Virus record (IMG/VR): IMGVR_UViG_3300022743_000287
Location: 1-49,038 of that record
Length of the DNA stretch: 49,038 bases
DNA from: a virus
Direction: 5' to 3' (one strand)
Position 1 is the stretch's first letter. The number at the start of each line of letters is the position of its first letter. The translations under genes were made by a program, and so were the position numbers. This document shows positions 31,198 to 39,138 of this stretch, piece after piece. The notes beneath the pieces are model-generated. The model saw nothing but the letters and a program-made list of their open reading frames with translations. It did not search any database and had not been told where the DNA came from.

Positions 31198-32429
31198 TCG
31201 AACGTCACGCCATCCGCCTCGCGGGTGGCTTGCTTGCCCGCCCAGTCCTGCCAGCGGCGCACGATCACGTCGACGTACTTGGGGTCGAGCTCGATAAGCC
31301 GCGAGAGCCGTCCTGACTTTTCGGCGGCGATCAGCGTCGTGCCAGAACCGCCGAACGGGTCGAGTACCACGTTGCCGGGGCGGCTCGAGTTGCGGATCGC
31401 GCGCTCGACCAACTCCACCGGCTTCATCGTTGGGTGCAAATCGTTCTTGTGCGGCTTCTTGATCTGCCAGACGTCGCTCTGATCACGGTCGCCGCACCAG
31501 TGGCGCGTCGCGCCCTCGGGCCATCCATAGAGGATGGGCTCGTACTGGCGCTGGTAATCAGAGCGGCCCAGCGTGAACGTGTTCTTGGCCCAGATGACAA
31601 AGGTTGACCACTTGCCACCGGCGGCGCGGAACGCGGACTGCAGCACATCCAGTTCACTGGACGACATCGCCACGTAGATACCGCCACGGCAATGCGCGAT
31701 GGTTGGCGTCAGCGCCGCCAGCAGGAAATCGTAGAAGCCGTCGCCCAGGTTGTCGTTCAGGATCGCGCGATCCTTGCCGCGCATCTTGTCCTTGGCGCTG
31801 TTGGCGTAGTTCACGTTGTACGGCGGATCGGTGAAGACCATGTCTACCGGCTTGCCGTCGAGAACCCGGTCGTAGCTCTCAGCAACGGTGGAGTCACCGC
31901 ACAGCAGCCGGTGGCCACCCAGCACCCAGACATCACCCGGGCGCGAGATCGGCGTCTCCGACAACTCGGGCACCGCATCGTCATCGGTTTCGCCTTCGCC
32001 ATCCGGATCGTCGCCCGCCATTAACTCGGCGAGCGCATCGGCATCGAAGCCGGTCAGCGACACGTCGAAGTCGTCGTCCTGCAAGGCTGCGATCTCGATG
32101 CGCAGCATCGCGTCGTCCCAGCCCGCGTTCTCGGCGATGCGGTTGTCCGCGATCACCAGGGCCCGGCGCTGAGTCGGGCTCAGATGGTCGAGCACCACCA
32201 CCGGCACCATTTCCAGACCGAGCTTTTGAGCGGCGGCAAGCCGCCCGTGCCCGGCGACGATCACGCCGTCGCCACCGGCCAGGATCGGATTGGTGAAACC
32301 GAACTCGGCAATGGAGGCAGCAATCTGCGCCACCTGATCGTCCGAGTGGGTTCGCGCGTTACGGGCATAGGGCAGCAGCTTTGCGGTCGGCCACTGCTCG
32401 ATCTTGTCGGCAAACCAGGAAGCGGTCAT
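31161..32429 (-). CDS. ParB-domain DNA methyltransferase (beta class)
   Basis: A 422-residue fusion. Residues about 12-105 form a ParB-like nuclease-fold domain with the GHGRL box at 60-64 (VIVAGHGRLAAAQ). The methyltransferase follows: motif IV DPPY at 201-204 and motif I DPFGGSGTT at 357-365, an order that marks the beta class (N6-adenine or N4-cytosine, DPPY favouring adenine). Phage methyltransferases of this kind protect DNA from host restriction. It overlaps the second methyltransferase gene by 4 bases upstream and the convergent 122-residue gene by 37 bases downstream. Confidence 0.9.
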   Translation of the reverse strand: MTASWFADKIEQWPTAKLLPYARNARTHSDDQVAQIAASIAEFGFTNPILAGGDGVIVAGHGRLAAAQKLGLEMVPVVVLDHLSPTQRRALVIADNRIAENAGWDDAMLRIEIAALQDDDFDVSLTGFDADALAELMAGDDPDGEGETDDDAVPELSETPISRPGDVWVLGGHRLLCGDSTVAESYDRVLDGKPVDMVFTDPPYNVNYANSAKDKMRGKDRAILNDNLGDGFYDFLLAALTPTIAHCRGGIYVAMSSSELDVLQSAFRAAGGKWSTFVIWAKNTFTLGRSDYQRQYEPILYGWPEGATRHWCGDRDQSDVWQIKKPHKNDLHPTMKPVELVERAIRNSSRPGNVVLDPFGGSGTTLIAAEKSGRLSRLIELDPKYVDVIVRRWQDWAGKQATREADGVTFDQAASDSSVISQ

Positions 32430-33835
32430 TGCTCGGCCTCCGTGGTGGTCAGACGTTCATTGACCACGTCGTCGAAGGACTGGCCTGTTGCCAACAGCGT
32501 CACGGGCACGCTGGGGTGGTTCTGCTGGAAGCGCTTGATGGCGACATCCACGTACTCCGGCGCAATCTCCACGCTGCGACACACGCGACCGGTGCGCTGC
32601 GCGGCCAGCATCGTGGTGCCACTGCCGCCGAAGGGCTCGAACACAACGTCGCCGGTGTCCGAGTAGGCCTCGATCACGAACTCCGGCAGTGCTACCGGGA
32701 ACACGGCCGGGTGGTCGATGTCCTGCCCGATCTTGCCCTTGTGGCGCATCACGCGGATCACCGAGTCGGGAATCCGGGTGTCCTGTGTTGGCTGACCCTT
32801 GTGCGTCCAGCCGCCGACTTCGCCGTCCTTGCCGCGCATGGCCGTGGACGACCCGTCGGCGCGCAGGTGCGATTCCTGCCCCGCGTGTTTACAGGGCACG
32901 ATCTTGTTGGGTTTGCGACTGGCTCGGTTGAAGTGAAAGACGAACTCGAAACTTGGGGCGAAGCGACCAGCCCAGTCGCCGGGCATCCCCGGCCCCTGAT
33001 CCCAGACGTACCAAGCGAAGCGCCGCCAGCCCTGGGAGCGCATCCAGCCAAGCCACGCGTCCCAATACGGGAGGACCTCGTTGTCGCGGTGGATCAGCCC
33101 AAGGTTGACCAGCACCTGCCCGTCGTCGGTCATCGGCACCCTGGCGAACACGCCGCGCATCAGGCCATCCCAATCGGTGATGCCGCCGGAGGTGTAGTTG
33201 CGCTGGTTGCCATAGGGCGGTGAGGTGAAGCACAGCCGGGCCGAATCGTCCTGCATCAGCGTGGCGACGACTGTCGGGTCGGTGGCATCCCCACAGATCA
33301 GACGGTGGGAGCCGATGGCCCAGACATCGCCGGTGCGGGACACCGGCACGACCGGCGCAGCGGGCACATCGTCAGCAGCGTCCGGCTCGTCTGCATCGGG
33401 CTCCTGGTCGGCGTCATCGGGGTCCAGGTCGTCAGCGAGCAGTGCCTCGATCTCAGCATCCTCGAAGCCGGTCAGTGCAAGGTCATACCCAGCCTCGGAC
33501 AGCTCGGCCATTTCCAACGCCAGCATCTCCTCGTTCCAACCGGCGTCGAGCGCCAGCCGGTTGTCGGAGATGACGTAGGCGCGCTTTTGCGTCGGCGACA
33601 GATGGGCCAGTTCGATGACCGGCACTTGATCCAGCCCGAGCTTGCGCGCGGCGGCCAGACGACCGTGGCCCGCGATGATCCCGCTGTCGCCGTCCACCAG
33701 CACCGGATTCGTCCAGCCGTACTCAACGATGTTGGCGGCGATCTTGGCCACCTGCTCGTCGGTGTGCGTGCGCGGATTGCGGGCGTAGGGGATCAGCGCC
33801 TCGACCTTGCGGTACTCGACGTTGAGGGTGTTCAG
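32426..33835 (-). CDS. ParB-domain DNA methyltransferase, CTG start
   Basis: A 469-residue second ParB-methyltransferase fusion, related to its neighbour. The ParB-like box GHGRL is at 56-60, an acidic linker (DPDDADQEPDADEPDAADDV) spans about 138-157, motif IV is TSPPY near 204-208 (SPPY often marks N4-cytosine enzymes), and EPFGGSGTT lies near the C-terminus. No ATG, GTG or TTG lies at the domain start. GAGG sits 8 bases before CTG at 33835, which gives MNTLNVEYRKVEAL, a natural N-terminus; ATT at 33838 is the alternative. An in-frame ATG at 33985 would read through a terminator and operator and is unlikely. Methylation specificity cannot be read from sequence. Confidence 0.85.
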   Translation of the reverse strand: MNTLNVEYRKVEALIPYARNPRTHTDEQVAKIAANIVEYGWTNPVLVDGDSGIIAGHGRLAAARKLGLDQVPVIELAHLSPTQKRAYVISDNRLALDAGWNEEMLALEMAELSEAGYDLALTGFEDAEIEALLADDLDPDDADQEPDADEPDAADDVPAAPVVPVSRTGDVWAIGSHRLICGDATDPTVVATLMQDDSARLCFTSPPYGNQRNYTSGGITDWDGLMRGVFARVPMTDDGQVLVNLGLIHRDNEVLPYWDAWLGWMRSQGWRRFAWYVWDQGPGMPGDWAGRFAPSFEFVFHFNRASRKPNKIVPCKHAGQESHLRADGSSTAMRGKDGEVGGWTHKGQPTQDTRIPDSVIRVMRHKGKIGQDIDHPAVFPVALPEFVIEAYSDTGDVVFEPFGGSGTTMLAAQRTGRVCRSVEIAPEYVDVAIKRFQQNHPSVPVTLLATGQSFDDVVNERLTTTEAEQ

Positions 33836-33847
33836 AATCGTTTCCTC

Positions 33848-33884
33848 AAAAAAGAAAACCCGCCGACGGAAAACCGTGGGCGGG
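33848..33884 (-). terminator. intrinsic terminator at the methyltransferase start
   Basis: On the minus strand CCCGCC, C, ACGG, a TTTT loop, CCGT, C, GGCGGG (33859-33884) folds into a stem of 10 pairs with one C-C mismatch, followed by TTTTCTTTTTT. The T-run touches the GAGG ribosome-binding site of the 469-residue methyltransferase, so it may act as an attenuator of that operon rather than a simple gene end. Confidence 0.8.
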
Positions 33885-34151
33885 CTCGTGATGGGTGCGG
33901 ACTGGGGCGGGTGCAAACTGCAAACCCTGCAAACCTTGGTTTGCAGTCGGACGCTAGGCGAATGCCGCGCTCGCGCCCCCCGCATTGCGATTCGGGAAGG
34001 AAGGACCCCTTTTGCCTGGGCCTATCGCCTCAACCGTCACCGCTGTCCAGAAGATAGCCGAAATACTACCCCCGACCGGGCTGTTTTGTTGCGGGGCTGC
34101 CGGGCCTCGAAACGGACAAGCAAGGCAAAGCAAGGACAAGCGCGGCAAGCA
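33885..34151. other. non-coding leader upstream of the methyltransferase operon
   Basis: Between DUF6362 and the methyltransferase start there are 316 bases without a convincing gene. They hold the terminator at 33848-33884, the TGCAAAC repeats at 33912-33946, and near 34116-34140 a direct repeat of GGACAAGC around GCAAGGCAAAGCAA. The largest short reading frames here have poor starts and biased composition. I see no clear promoter. Confidence 0.5.
33912..33946. promoter_or_regulatory. TGCAAAC repeat cluster, operator-like
   Basis: On the plus strand TGCAAAC occurs three times in tandem (33912, 33919, 33928). The last copy forms a perfect inverted repeat, CTGCAAACC (33927-33935), TT, GGTTTGCAG (33938-33946). 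The cluster lies 28 bases upstream of the terminator stem of the methyltransferase operon. It could be a repressor or partition-type binding site, or an RNA stem competing with the terminator. Confidence 0.65.
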
Positions 34152-34568
34152 TTACCCTAAATTGCCCACGTTTTTGGAAGGCAAACGCACGCCTTCGCTG
34201 TTGAGGTTCGCGGCCACGACCTCCATTGCCCGCTGCCAGCGCCGCCACGCCGTCGTGCGGTCGCAGGCAAAGCGGATCGTGATGTCCCTCCAGCCGTAGC
34301 GTTTGGCCCGCATCCACACCAGATGGCGCTGCTCGACCTCGAGCCATTGCACCCAGCGCATCGTCTCCAGCATCCGGTCGATGGCCTCGGGGCTCGGTGG
34401 GAAGGGCCGGTACACCTTCTCGTCGGCAGCAAAGGCTTCCCACTCCTTGCGAACGAAGGCGGGCCAGCAATTGAAGTAGCCCTGCACACGTACAGGGGGC
34501 AGGCGTCGTCCGGTGGTGGCGGCCTCTTCGAAGCGTGCTGCCACGTCGTCGGTTGTCCACTCAGCCAT
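34152..34568 (-). CDS. DUF6362 family protein
   Basis: A 138-residue protein with the DUF6362 pattern: MAEWTTDDVAARFEEAATTG, LPPVRVQGYFNCWP, MRWVQWLEVEQRHLVWMRAK and a helix-turn-helix-like end YGWRDITIRFACDRTTAWRR. It probably binds DNA and resembles terminase-small or sigma-like phage proteins; the function is not established. ATG at 34568 overlaps the upstream 69-residue gene by 8 bases. It is the last gene before the 316-base leader of the methyltransferases. Confidence 0.82.
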   Translation of the reverse strand: MAEWTTDDVAARFEEAATTGRRLPPVRVQGYFNCWPAFVRKEWEAFAADEKVYRPFPPSPEAIDRMLETMRWVQWLEVEQRHLVWMRAKRYGWRDITIRFACDRTTAWRRWQRAMEVVAANLNSEGVRLPSKNVGNLG

Positions 34569-34770
34569 GACGCGTCCCTCCCAGCCCGTACAGACGTTCA
34601 CCAATGCGTCGCACGATCTCGCGCTCTATGAAGTCCAGACGGTCGTCGGACGCGTTGACCACCAGGATGTGCTGGTCACGCCAGCCACGTTCCTTGATGG
34701 CGTCCAGATCCGTGGCTTGTGGCTGCAGTCGACCAAGGGGGCAGCGGTATTGGGGTGTCGGAACCTTCAC
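34561..34770 (-). CDS. small hypothetical phage protein
   Basis: A 69-residue protein, MKVPTPQYRCPLGRLQPQAT, then DLDAIKERGWRDQHILVVNA and DRLDFIEREIVRRIGERLYG. It starts with GTG at 34770, with a strong AGGAGG eight bases upstream, just after the RuvC-like stop. It is unrecognised. The second half is a charged helix. It overlaps DUF6362 by 8 bases. Confidence 0.62.
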   Translation of the reverse strand: MKVPTPQYRCPLGRLQPQATDLDAIKERGWRDQHILVVNASDDRLDFIEREIVRRIGERLYGLGGTRHG

Positions 34771-34771
34771 G

Positions 34772-35236
34772 TCACACCTCCTGCGTCTCGACTGCCCAGT
34801 GCAGCAGGGCCAGTGCGTCGGCTTCGTTGTCGTCGACTGGGGTGTGACCACGCTCGCGGACGGACGCGATCATTTCGTCCTTGCTCGCATTGCCCTTGCC
34901 GGTCGCGTGCTTCTTGATCGTGCCGACCGGAACGCCCTGGTAGGGGATGTTGTGATGTTCACACCACGCAGTCAGGTGCCCCATGAATCCGCCGTAGGCG
35001 TGCGCTGCGTCAACGCCAGCGTGCCTCCGAACTTCCTCGAAGAACACCGCGTTAATGTGATTGCTGACCGACAGCAGTTCGTTGAGCCAGCGCTTGAATC
35101 GAAGGAAGCGCATTCCGCCGCCTTCGAATCGCTGCGGCTTGAAGTGCTCCGTGCCGCTGGTGATGGTGCCGTCCAGGTGCTGCAGAGCCCACCCGGTGTG
35201 TGTGCCCAGATCGAGGGCGAGGATCGTCGTATTCAT
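34772..35236 (-). CDS. RuvC-like Holliday junction resolvase
   Basis: A 154-residue nuclease of the RNase H-like, RuvC-type fold, cutting branched DNA in phage recombination or replication. It shows the first acidic strand LALDLGTHTGWAL (Asp9), the second carboxylate in AVFFEEVRRH (Glu67/68) and the third cluster DDNEADALA (135-142), so the active site is intact. ATG at 35236 follows an ACGGAGTAAAG-type ribosome-binding site. It lies next to the dyad-symmetric element at 35264-35351 and downstream of the primase-helicase. Confidence 0.88.
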   Translation of the reverse strand: MNTTILALDLGTHTGWALQHLDGTITSGTEHFKPQRFEGGGMRFLRFKRWLNELLSVSNHINAVFFEEVRRHAGVDAAHAYGGFMGHLTAWCEHHNIPYQGVPVGTIKKHATGKGNASKDEMIASVRERGHTPVDDNEADALALLHWAVETQEV

Positions 35237-35263
35237 CGTCTTTACTCCGTGTTGGATGGGCAA

Positions 35264-35351
35264 GTGACGGATGCGACGGGTTGTCGGTACAACGTCCTTT
35301 ACGTGCGCGCACGTGTAGCGCGTCAATCAGGAAACCCGTCAAATCCGTCAC
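35264..35351. repeat. 88-bp dyad-symmetric element between primase and RuvC-like genes
   Basis: The outer arms are GTGACGGATGCGACGGGTT (35264-35282) and AACCCGTCAAATCCGTCAC (35333-35351), inverted repeats with 17 of 19 matches. A perfect 14-bp palindrome, ACGTGCGCGCACGT (35301-35314), sits at the exact centre: both have their midpoint at 35307.5. The flanks between arms and core pair only partly. It fills almost the whole gap between the primase stop and the RuvC-like start. It may be a replication origin, cruciform substrate, operator or RNA structure. Confidence 0.75.
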
Positions 35352-35364
35352 TCTCCCGGATTGG

Positions 35365-37656
35365 TCAGTCATCGCGGTAGGGGTAGGCGTGGCTGTACGG
35401 CTTGGGCCTGAGGGCGATGCCCGCGATGGCGCGAGCCCCTCCGGTCAGCCGACACTTCTCGAATTTGCGAGTCGCCATCAGCTCCGAGAAGCGCTTGACC
35501 GATCCCACGTACTCGCCCGCGCGCTCGGCCCATTCGCGCCAGTCGGCGAACAGTTCTGAGACGCCTTCGCGGTGGGACTTGGCCAGCAGACAGCGTTCTT
35601 CGATCCACTGCCCGAGCGCATCCTCGGCCTCGAAATACTCCTCGGTCGCCGACACCACGCTGGCGGGCGGCTTCAAGCCCTGGCGTTGCCACAGGCTGCA
35701 GCCCGCGACTGCCCACGCCAGAATCCCATCGCGCTCCTTGAGCAGCTTCTCGGTCAGCCTGCCGTCGCGGCGCTCGGGCGGGATAGTCACCGTGAACGGG
35801 ATCAGGTGAAGTCGGCGCTTCATCGCCTCGTCGACGTTGCGGATCGACGGCTTGTGATTGCCCGCGATCACCAATTTGAACTGCGGCAGGTACTCGAAGA
35901 AGTCCTGGCGCATGAAGCGCGCGGACACCTTGTCGCCACCCGTGATGGCCTTGACCTTGGACTCGTTCCAGCGCCGCCCTTGCTCGGTTTCGATGGATGA
36001 CACGAAGCGTGCGCCGCGCAGCCCTGCGAGATCGGTCGGGTGCCGGTCGTTGCGCGCCTCCATGAACGTGTCCATCGGCGCGTTGGCCGCGTAGTCGCCC
36101 AGGATGGTGGTCAGCACGTTGACGAACACCGACTTGCCGTTCGCGCCTGTGCCGTACAAGAAGAACAGCGCGTGTTCGCTGGTGACGCCCGTCAGGCAGT
36201 AGCCAACCATCAGTTGCAGGTAGGCCATCAGATCGACGTCGCCACCGGTGACATCCGTGAGGAAGGCTCGCCACGTCGGGCAGGCGCTGTCCGGATTGCC
36301 CTGCGGCGTGGCCGTGGTCACCTTGGTCATGCGGTCATCGCGCCGGTGCGGGCGCATCCTGCCCGTGCGCAGATCGACCACGCCACCGGGGGTGTTCAGC
36401 GCCCAGACATCAGCGTCCCATTCCTCGGCGGTGGATGCGTGCTTCGGGTCAGAGCGCGCGATCTTTTCAACCGACGAGATCGTGGCGGAACTGGCAAGCT
36501 TGCCCTTGAGCCTCGGCGTGTCCGCTTTCAGCGAGGCGTTGCGGCAGATGCCCCTGGAGAGATGCGACACGTAGAGCACCTGATCGGGATTCCAGCGCAC
36601 ACCCGTCCAGACCAGCCACTTGCCCCACAGGGCACAGTAGCGCCAGTCTTCGCCGTAGCGGCGGGTGAAAGCGCTGGACAGGCCATCCTCGGTCGTCCAA
36701 TCAATGCCCGTCAGCAAGTCTGGCGAAGGTGCTTCCTCCACCGAGCGCATCACCGGCATCCGCTCGCCGACGGCCAGAAAGCCACCGACATCGAAGCCTT
36801 CGGGAATGGCGTCGGCGGCGTCCCACCCCTCCGGCTTGTCGTCGGGCGGCATGAGGATGGCGACCGAGGTCGCGCCTGCGTGCAAGATCGCTTGCGAAGC
36901 CCGGTCGGCATAGTCCCACCCCGGCGCATCGCGGTCGGGCCAGATCAGAACCGCTTTGCCAGCCAGTGGTGACCAGTCGGTCTTGTCGACCGGGGCATTG
37001 GCACCGTGCATAGCCGTGGTGGCCACCACGCCGCTGGCGATCAATGCCTGCGCGCACTTCTCGCCCTCGACCAGGACGATGTGGCTTGCCGCAGCAAGGC
37101 CGGGCTGGTTGAACAGCGGGCGCGGCTCAGGCGGGGCCATCTTGCGGCGCTTGGCGTCCCACGGTCGGAATTCCTTCTTGCCACCCGGTGGGTCATAGCG
37201 GTAGACGACGGCGATCAGCTTGCCAACGGCATCGAAGTAGTCCCACTTCGCCGTAGCCGGGCCGAGGTCGTCGACCGGCGCTTCCTTCTTCGTTTTGCGC
37301 ACCGGCACCGACCGCGACCGCCCGAGCAGGTCAGCAGCGGCATCCAGCACGCGGGGAAAGTCGCTGTGAACGTTGATGCCGCAGTAGCCGCCGATCAGCG
37401 CATAGATGTCGCCGCCTGAGTTGTCGGCACGATCCGTCCACAGACCGGCCTTCTCACCTTCGAGCACCACCTCGAGGCTGTCACCTGGACTGCCGAGGAT
37501 GTCGCCGATCAGGAACTTGCCACGGCGCTTCTTGCCAGCAGGAAACATCGTGGTCAGCACCGACTCCAGTCGCGTCAGCAGATCGGCGCGAATCTCGTCT
37601 CGTTCAGATTCCCTGTTGTGCTCCGCAGGTTGGGTTGTGTCGTTGAAGTCGATCAT
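35365..37656 (-). CDS. phage primase-helicase, D5/P4 type
   Basis: A 763-residue replication protein joining a primase-like N-terminal half to a superfamily 3 helicase. A TOPRIM-like region is visible as IVLVEGEKCAQAL (193-205) and WPDRDAPGWDYA (239-250). The helicase Walker A, YGTGANGKS, is at 501-509, preceded by the D5 N-terminal region, and is followed by DLAGLRGARFVSSIETEQGR and FKLVIAGNHKPSIRNVDEAM, typical of P4/D5 ATPases. It should unwind and prime phage DNA at the origin. Its stop lies 14 bases from the dyad-symmetric element. It overlaps the upstream HTH gene by 4 bases. Confidence 0.93.
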   Translation of the reverse strand: MIDFNDTTQPAEHNRESERDEIRADLLTRLESVLTTMFPAGKKRRGKFLIGDILGSPGDSLEVVLEGEKAGLWTDRADNSGGDIYALIGGYCGINVHSDFPRVLDAAADLLGRSRSVPVRKTKKEAPVDDLGPATAKWDYFDAVGKLIAVVYRYDPPGGKKEFRPWDAKRRKMAPPEPRPLFNQPGLAAASHIVLVEGEKCAQALIASGVVATTAMHGANAPVDKTDWSPLAGKAVLIWPDRDAPGWDYADRASQAILHAGATSVAILMPPDDKPEGWDAADAIPEGFDVGGFLAVGERMPVMRSVEEAPSPDLLTGIDWTTEDGLSSAFTRRYGEDWRYCALWGKWLVWTGVRWNPDQVLYVSHLSRGICRNASLKADTPRLKGKLASSATISSVEKIARSDPKHASTAEEWDADVWALNTPGGVVDLRTGRMRPHRRDDRMTKVTTATPQGNPDSACPTWRAFLTDVTGGDVDLMAYLQLMVGYCLTGVTSEHALFFLYGTGANGKSVFVNVLTTILGDYAANAPMDTFMEARNDRHPTDLAGLRGARFVSSIETEQGRRWNESKVKAITGGDKVSARFMRQDFFEYLPQFKLVIAGNHKPSIRNVDEAMKRRLHLIPFTVTIPPERRDGRLTEKLLKERDGILAWAVAGCSLWQRQGLKPPASVVSATEEYFEAEDALGQWIEERCLLAKSHREGVSELFADWREWAERAGEYVGSVKRFSELMATRKFEKCRLTGGARAIAGIALRPKPYSHAYPYRDD

Positions 37657-37907
37657 TCGGCTCCCTCGACAGGTGCGTCCGCATCCTGAGCATCACGGCC
37701 CTGGACGGCGGTGCTGCGCGTGGCCCACGCAGAGAGTTCGGACAGGCGGTAGCGCACCAGACCGCCCATCAGGTAGTGCGGAATCCGGTACTTGGTGCGC
37801 ATCGCGTGGTCGGCGAACCAGTAGTACGGCAGGCGCAACGCGGCGGCCGCCTGCTTGGCATCGATCATCGGCTCGATGCCGGTGGCCGGGGTGTTGTTGT
37901 CGGTCAT
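37653..37907 (-). CDS. small helix-turn-helix protein
   Basis: An 84-residue protein with an excisionase or MerR-like arrangement: IDAKQAAAALRLPYYWFADH is a DNA-binding helix pair, and YRIPHYLMGGLVRYRLSELS is the wing with following helix. The C-terminus is acidic. ATG at 37907 overlaps the nuclease stop by 4 bases. It may regulate the replication operon or help load the primase-helicase; both are inference. Confidence 0.7.
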   Translation of the reverse strand: MTDNNTPATGIEPMIDAKQAAAALRLPYYWFADHAMRTKYRIPHYLMGGLVRYRLSELSAWATRSTAVQGRDAQDADAPVEGAE

Positions 37908-38641
37908 GCTTGTGTTCTCCAGCAGCGGTCTTGCCACGCGCACATCCGGCACTCGAAGTGAGTCGCGTCATTGAAGGCGCGCGGCAGGAGTTCGCCTGCT
38001 TCGGTGGCCGTGATGACCTTCACCGCCCGATCCGACATGCGCTGGGCCAGGGCTGCGTCAAAGGGCACGGCCTCGGTGTAGATCTCCATCGTGTCGGCGT
38101 TGAGCGCCGTGAAGATCGCCGGGTGCTCGTGCAGTTCGAGATAGGCTTGGTAGATCGCCACTTGCGCGGCGTAGACGGGCTTGGCCACGGCGAGCCGGCT
38201 CTTCTCCAGCTCGCGCCAGGACTTCATGCCCAAGCACTTGTTTTCCCATAGCGCCGGGTAGGCAAAGCCCTCCGGGCCATCGACGATGACGCCGTCGATG
38301 TGGCCCTGCAGACGGCCATCGGCCACGGAGAAGCCAAACTGCTCGCCATCGACTCTCCGGGTACGCAGGTCGAAGCCCGCATCGCGCAGCCACGCGACCA
38401 TGCAGTCCTCCATGACGTGGCCGCGCTCAAAGATGCGCAGCATTCGGCCGGGGGTGTCACGCCCGTGATCAACGGGTGCCTTGGCGTACCCGAACTGCAG
38501 CGCACGCTCGCAGGCCACGCCGAGACGCGAAGCTCCGAGGTACTGGCGCTCGGACTGCTGGGCTCGGGCCCGCTGCATCCCGGCATCGACCAGCGCGGTG
38601 ATCTGGCCCGAGATGCTCGAAGTGGAGTTGAAGTCCATCAT
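37904..38641 (-). CDS. PD-(D/E)XK nuclease, Cas4/RecB-like
   Basis: A 245-residue exonuclease-type protein. The core has GHIDGVIVDG (Asp116) and WENKCLG (Glu133, Lys135), the PD-(D/E)XK catalytic triad. Four cysteines, Cys44 (GVACERAL) and Cys231, Cys234 and Cys240 (CRMCAWQDRC), are placed as in Cas4 and AddB iron-sulphur nucleases. In phages such enzymes resect ends for recombination. ATG at 38641 (followed by a second ATG) overlaps the DUF6511 stop and has GGGGAAG upstream. It probably acts with the AAA ATPase at 40632-41480. Confidence 0.85.
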   Translation of the reverse strand: MMDFNSTSSISGQITALVDAGMQRARAQQSERQYLGASRLGVACERALQFGYAKAPVDHGRDTPGRMLRIFERGHVMEDCMVAWLRDAGFDLRTRRVDGEQFGFSVADGRLQGHIDGVIVDGPEGFAYPALWENKCLGMKSWRELEKSRLAVAKPVYAAQVAIYQAYLELHEHPAIFTALNADTMEIYTEAVPFDAALAQRMSDRAVKVITATEAGELLPRAFNDATHFECRMCAWQDRCWRTQA

Positions 38642-39138
38642 GGCTTCTTCCCCTTCGGTTCTTCCCAAGGCAGGTCGTCCTCCAGATCGGCGAACGGATT
38701 GGCCGAACTCGGCGTCATCGGATCTGGCGTCGGCGGCATGCCACGCACGGGCGGGAACTTGCTCGCCTCGTGGTGTTCGACCATCGCCTCGGTGTAGCAA
38801 GTGACGATGGCGTCGATCACCTGCAGCGCCTCGGCTTCGGAGTAGTTGCCCAGCGGTTTGGTGAAGCCGATCTCGCCAGCCGCCTCGCCGAAGGACTTGA
38901 GGCACTTGCGCATCGCGGCCAGCTCGATATCAGAGGGATCGATCATGGCGACCCCCTTGATGTCGGTGCGACCATCCTTGGCGCGCAGCCAGTTGCCGTA
39001 CATCGCGTGGAACGCGGTCTGGCAGCGCTGCGAGCAGAACACCCAGTCGATGGGGTAGCGCCGGGGATCGCCGACACCATGTCGGTTGTCGGTGTGGCCA
39101 AACCCCCGGGCCTGTCGTTTGCAGACCCAGCATTTCAC
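38638..39138 (-). CDS. DUF6511 zinc-binding-like protein
   Basis: A 166-residue protein. The N-terminus carries two cysteine pairs, CWVC (3-6) and CSQRC (35-39), consistent with a zinc ribbon, followed by helices (SDIELAAMRKCLKSFGEAAG) and a proline-rich acidic end (NPFADLEDDLPWEEP). This pattern is annotated as DUF6511 in related prophages. The function is unknown. It overlaps P63C upstream and the nuclease downstream by 4 bases each. Confidence 0.8.
   Translation of the reverse strand: MKCWVCKRQARGFGHTDNRHGVGDPRRYPIDWVFCSQRCQTAFHAMYGNWLRAKDGRTDIKGVAMIDPSDIELAAMRKCLKSFGEAAGEIGFTKPLGNYSEAEALQVIDAIVTCYTEAMVEHHEASKFPPVRGMPPTPDPMTPSSANPFADLEDDLPWEEPKGKKP

Noticed and set aside
33954-34148. Small minus-strand frame in the methyltransferase leader
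   Set aside because: It has no good start or ribosome-binding site, and its sequence is explained by the repeats of the leader.
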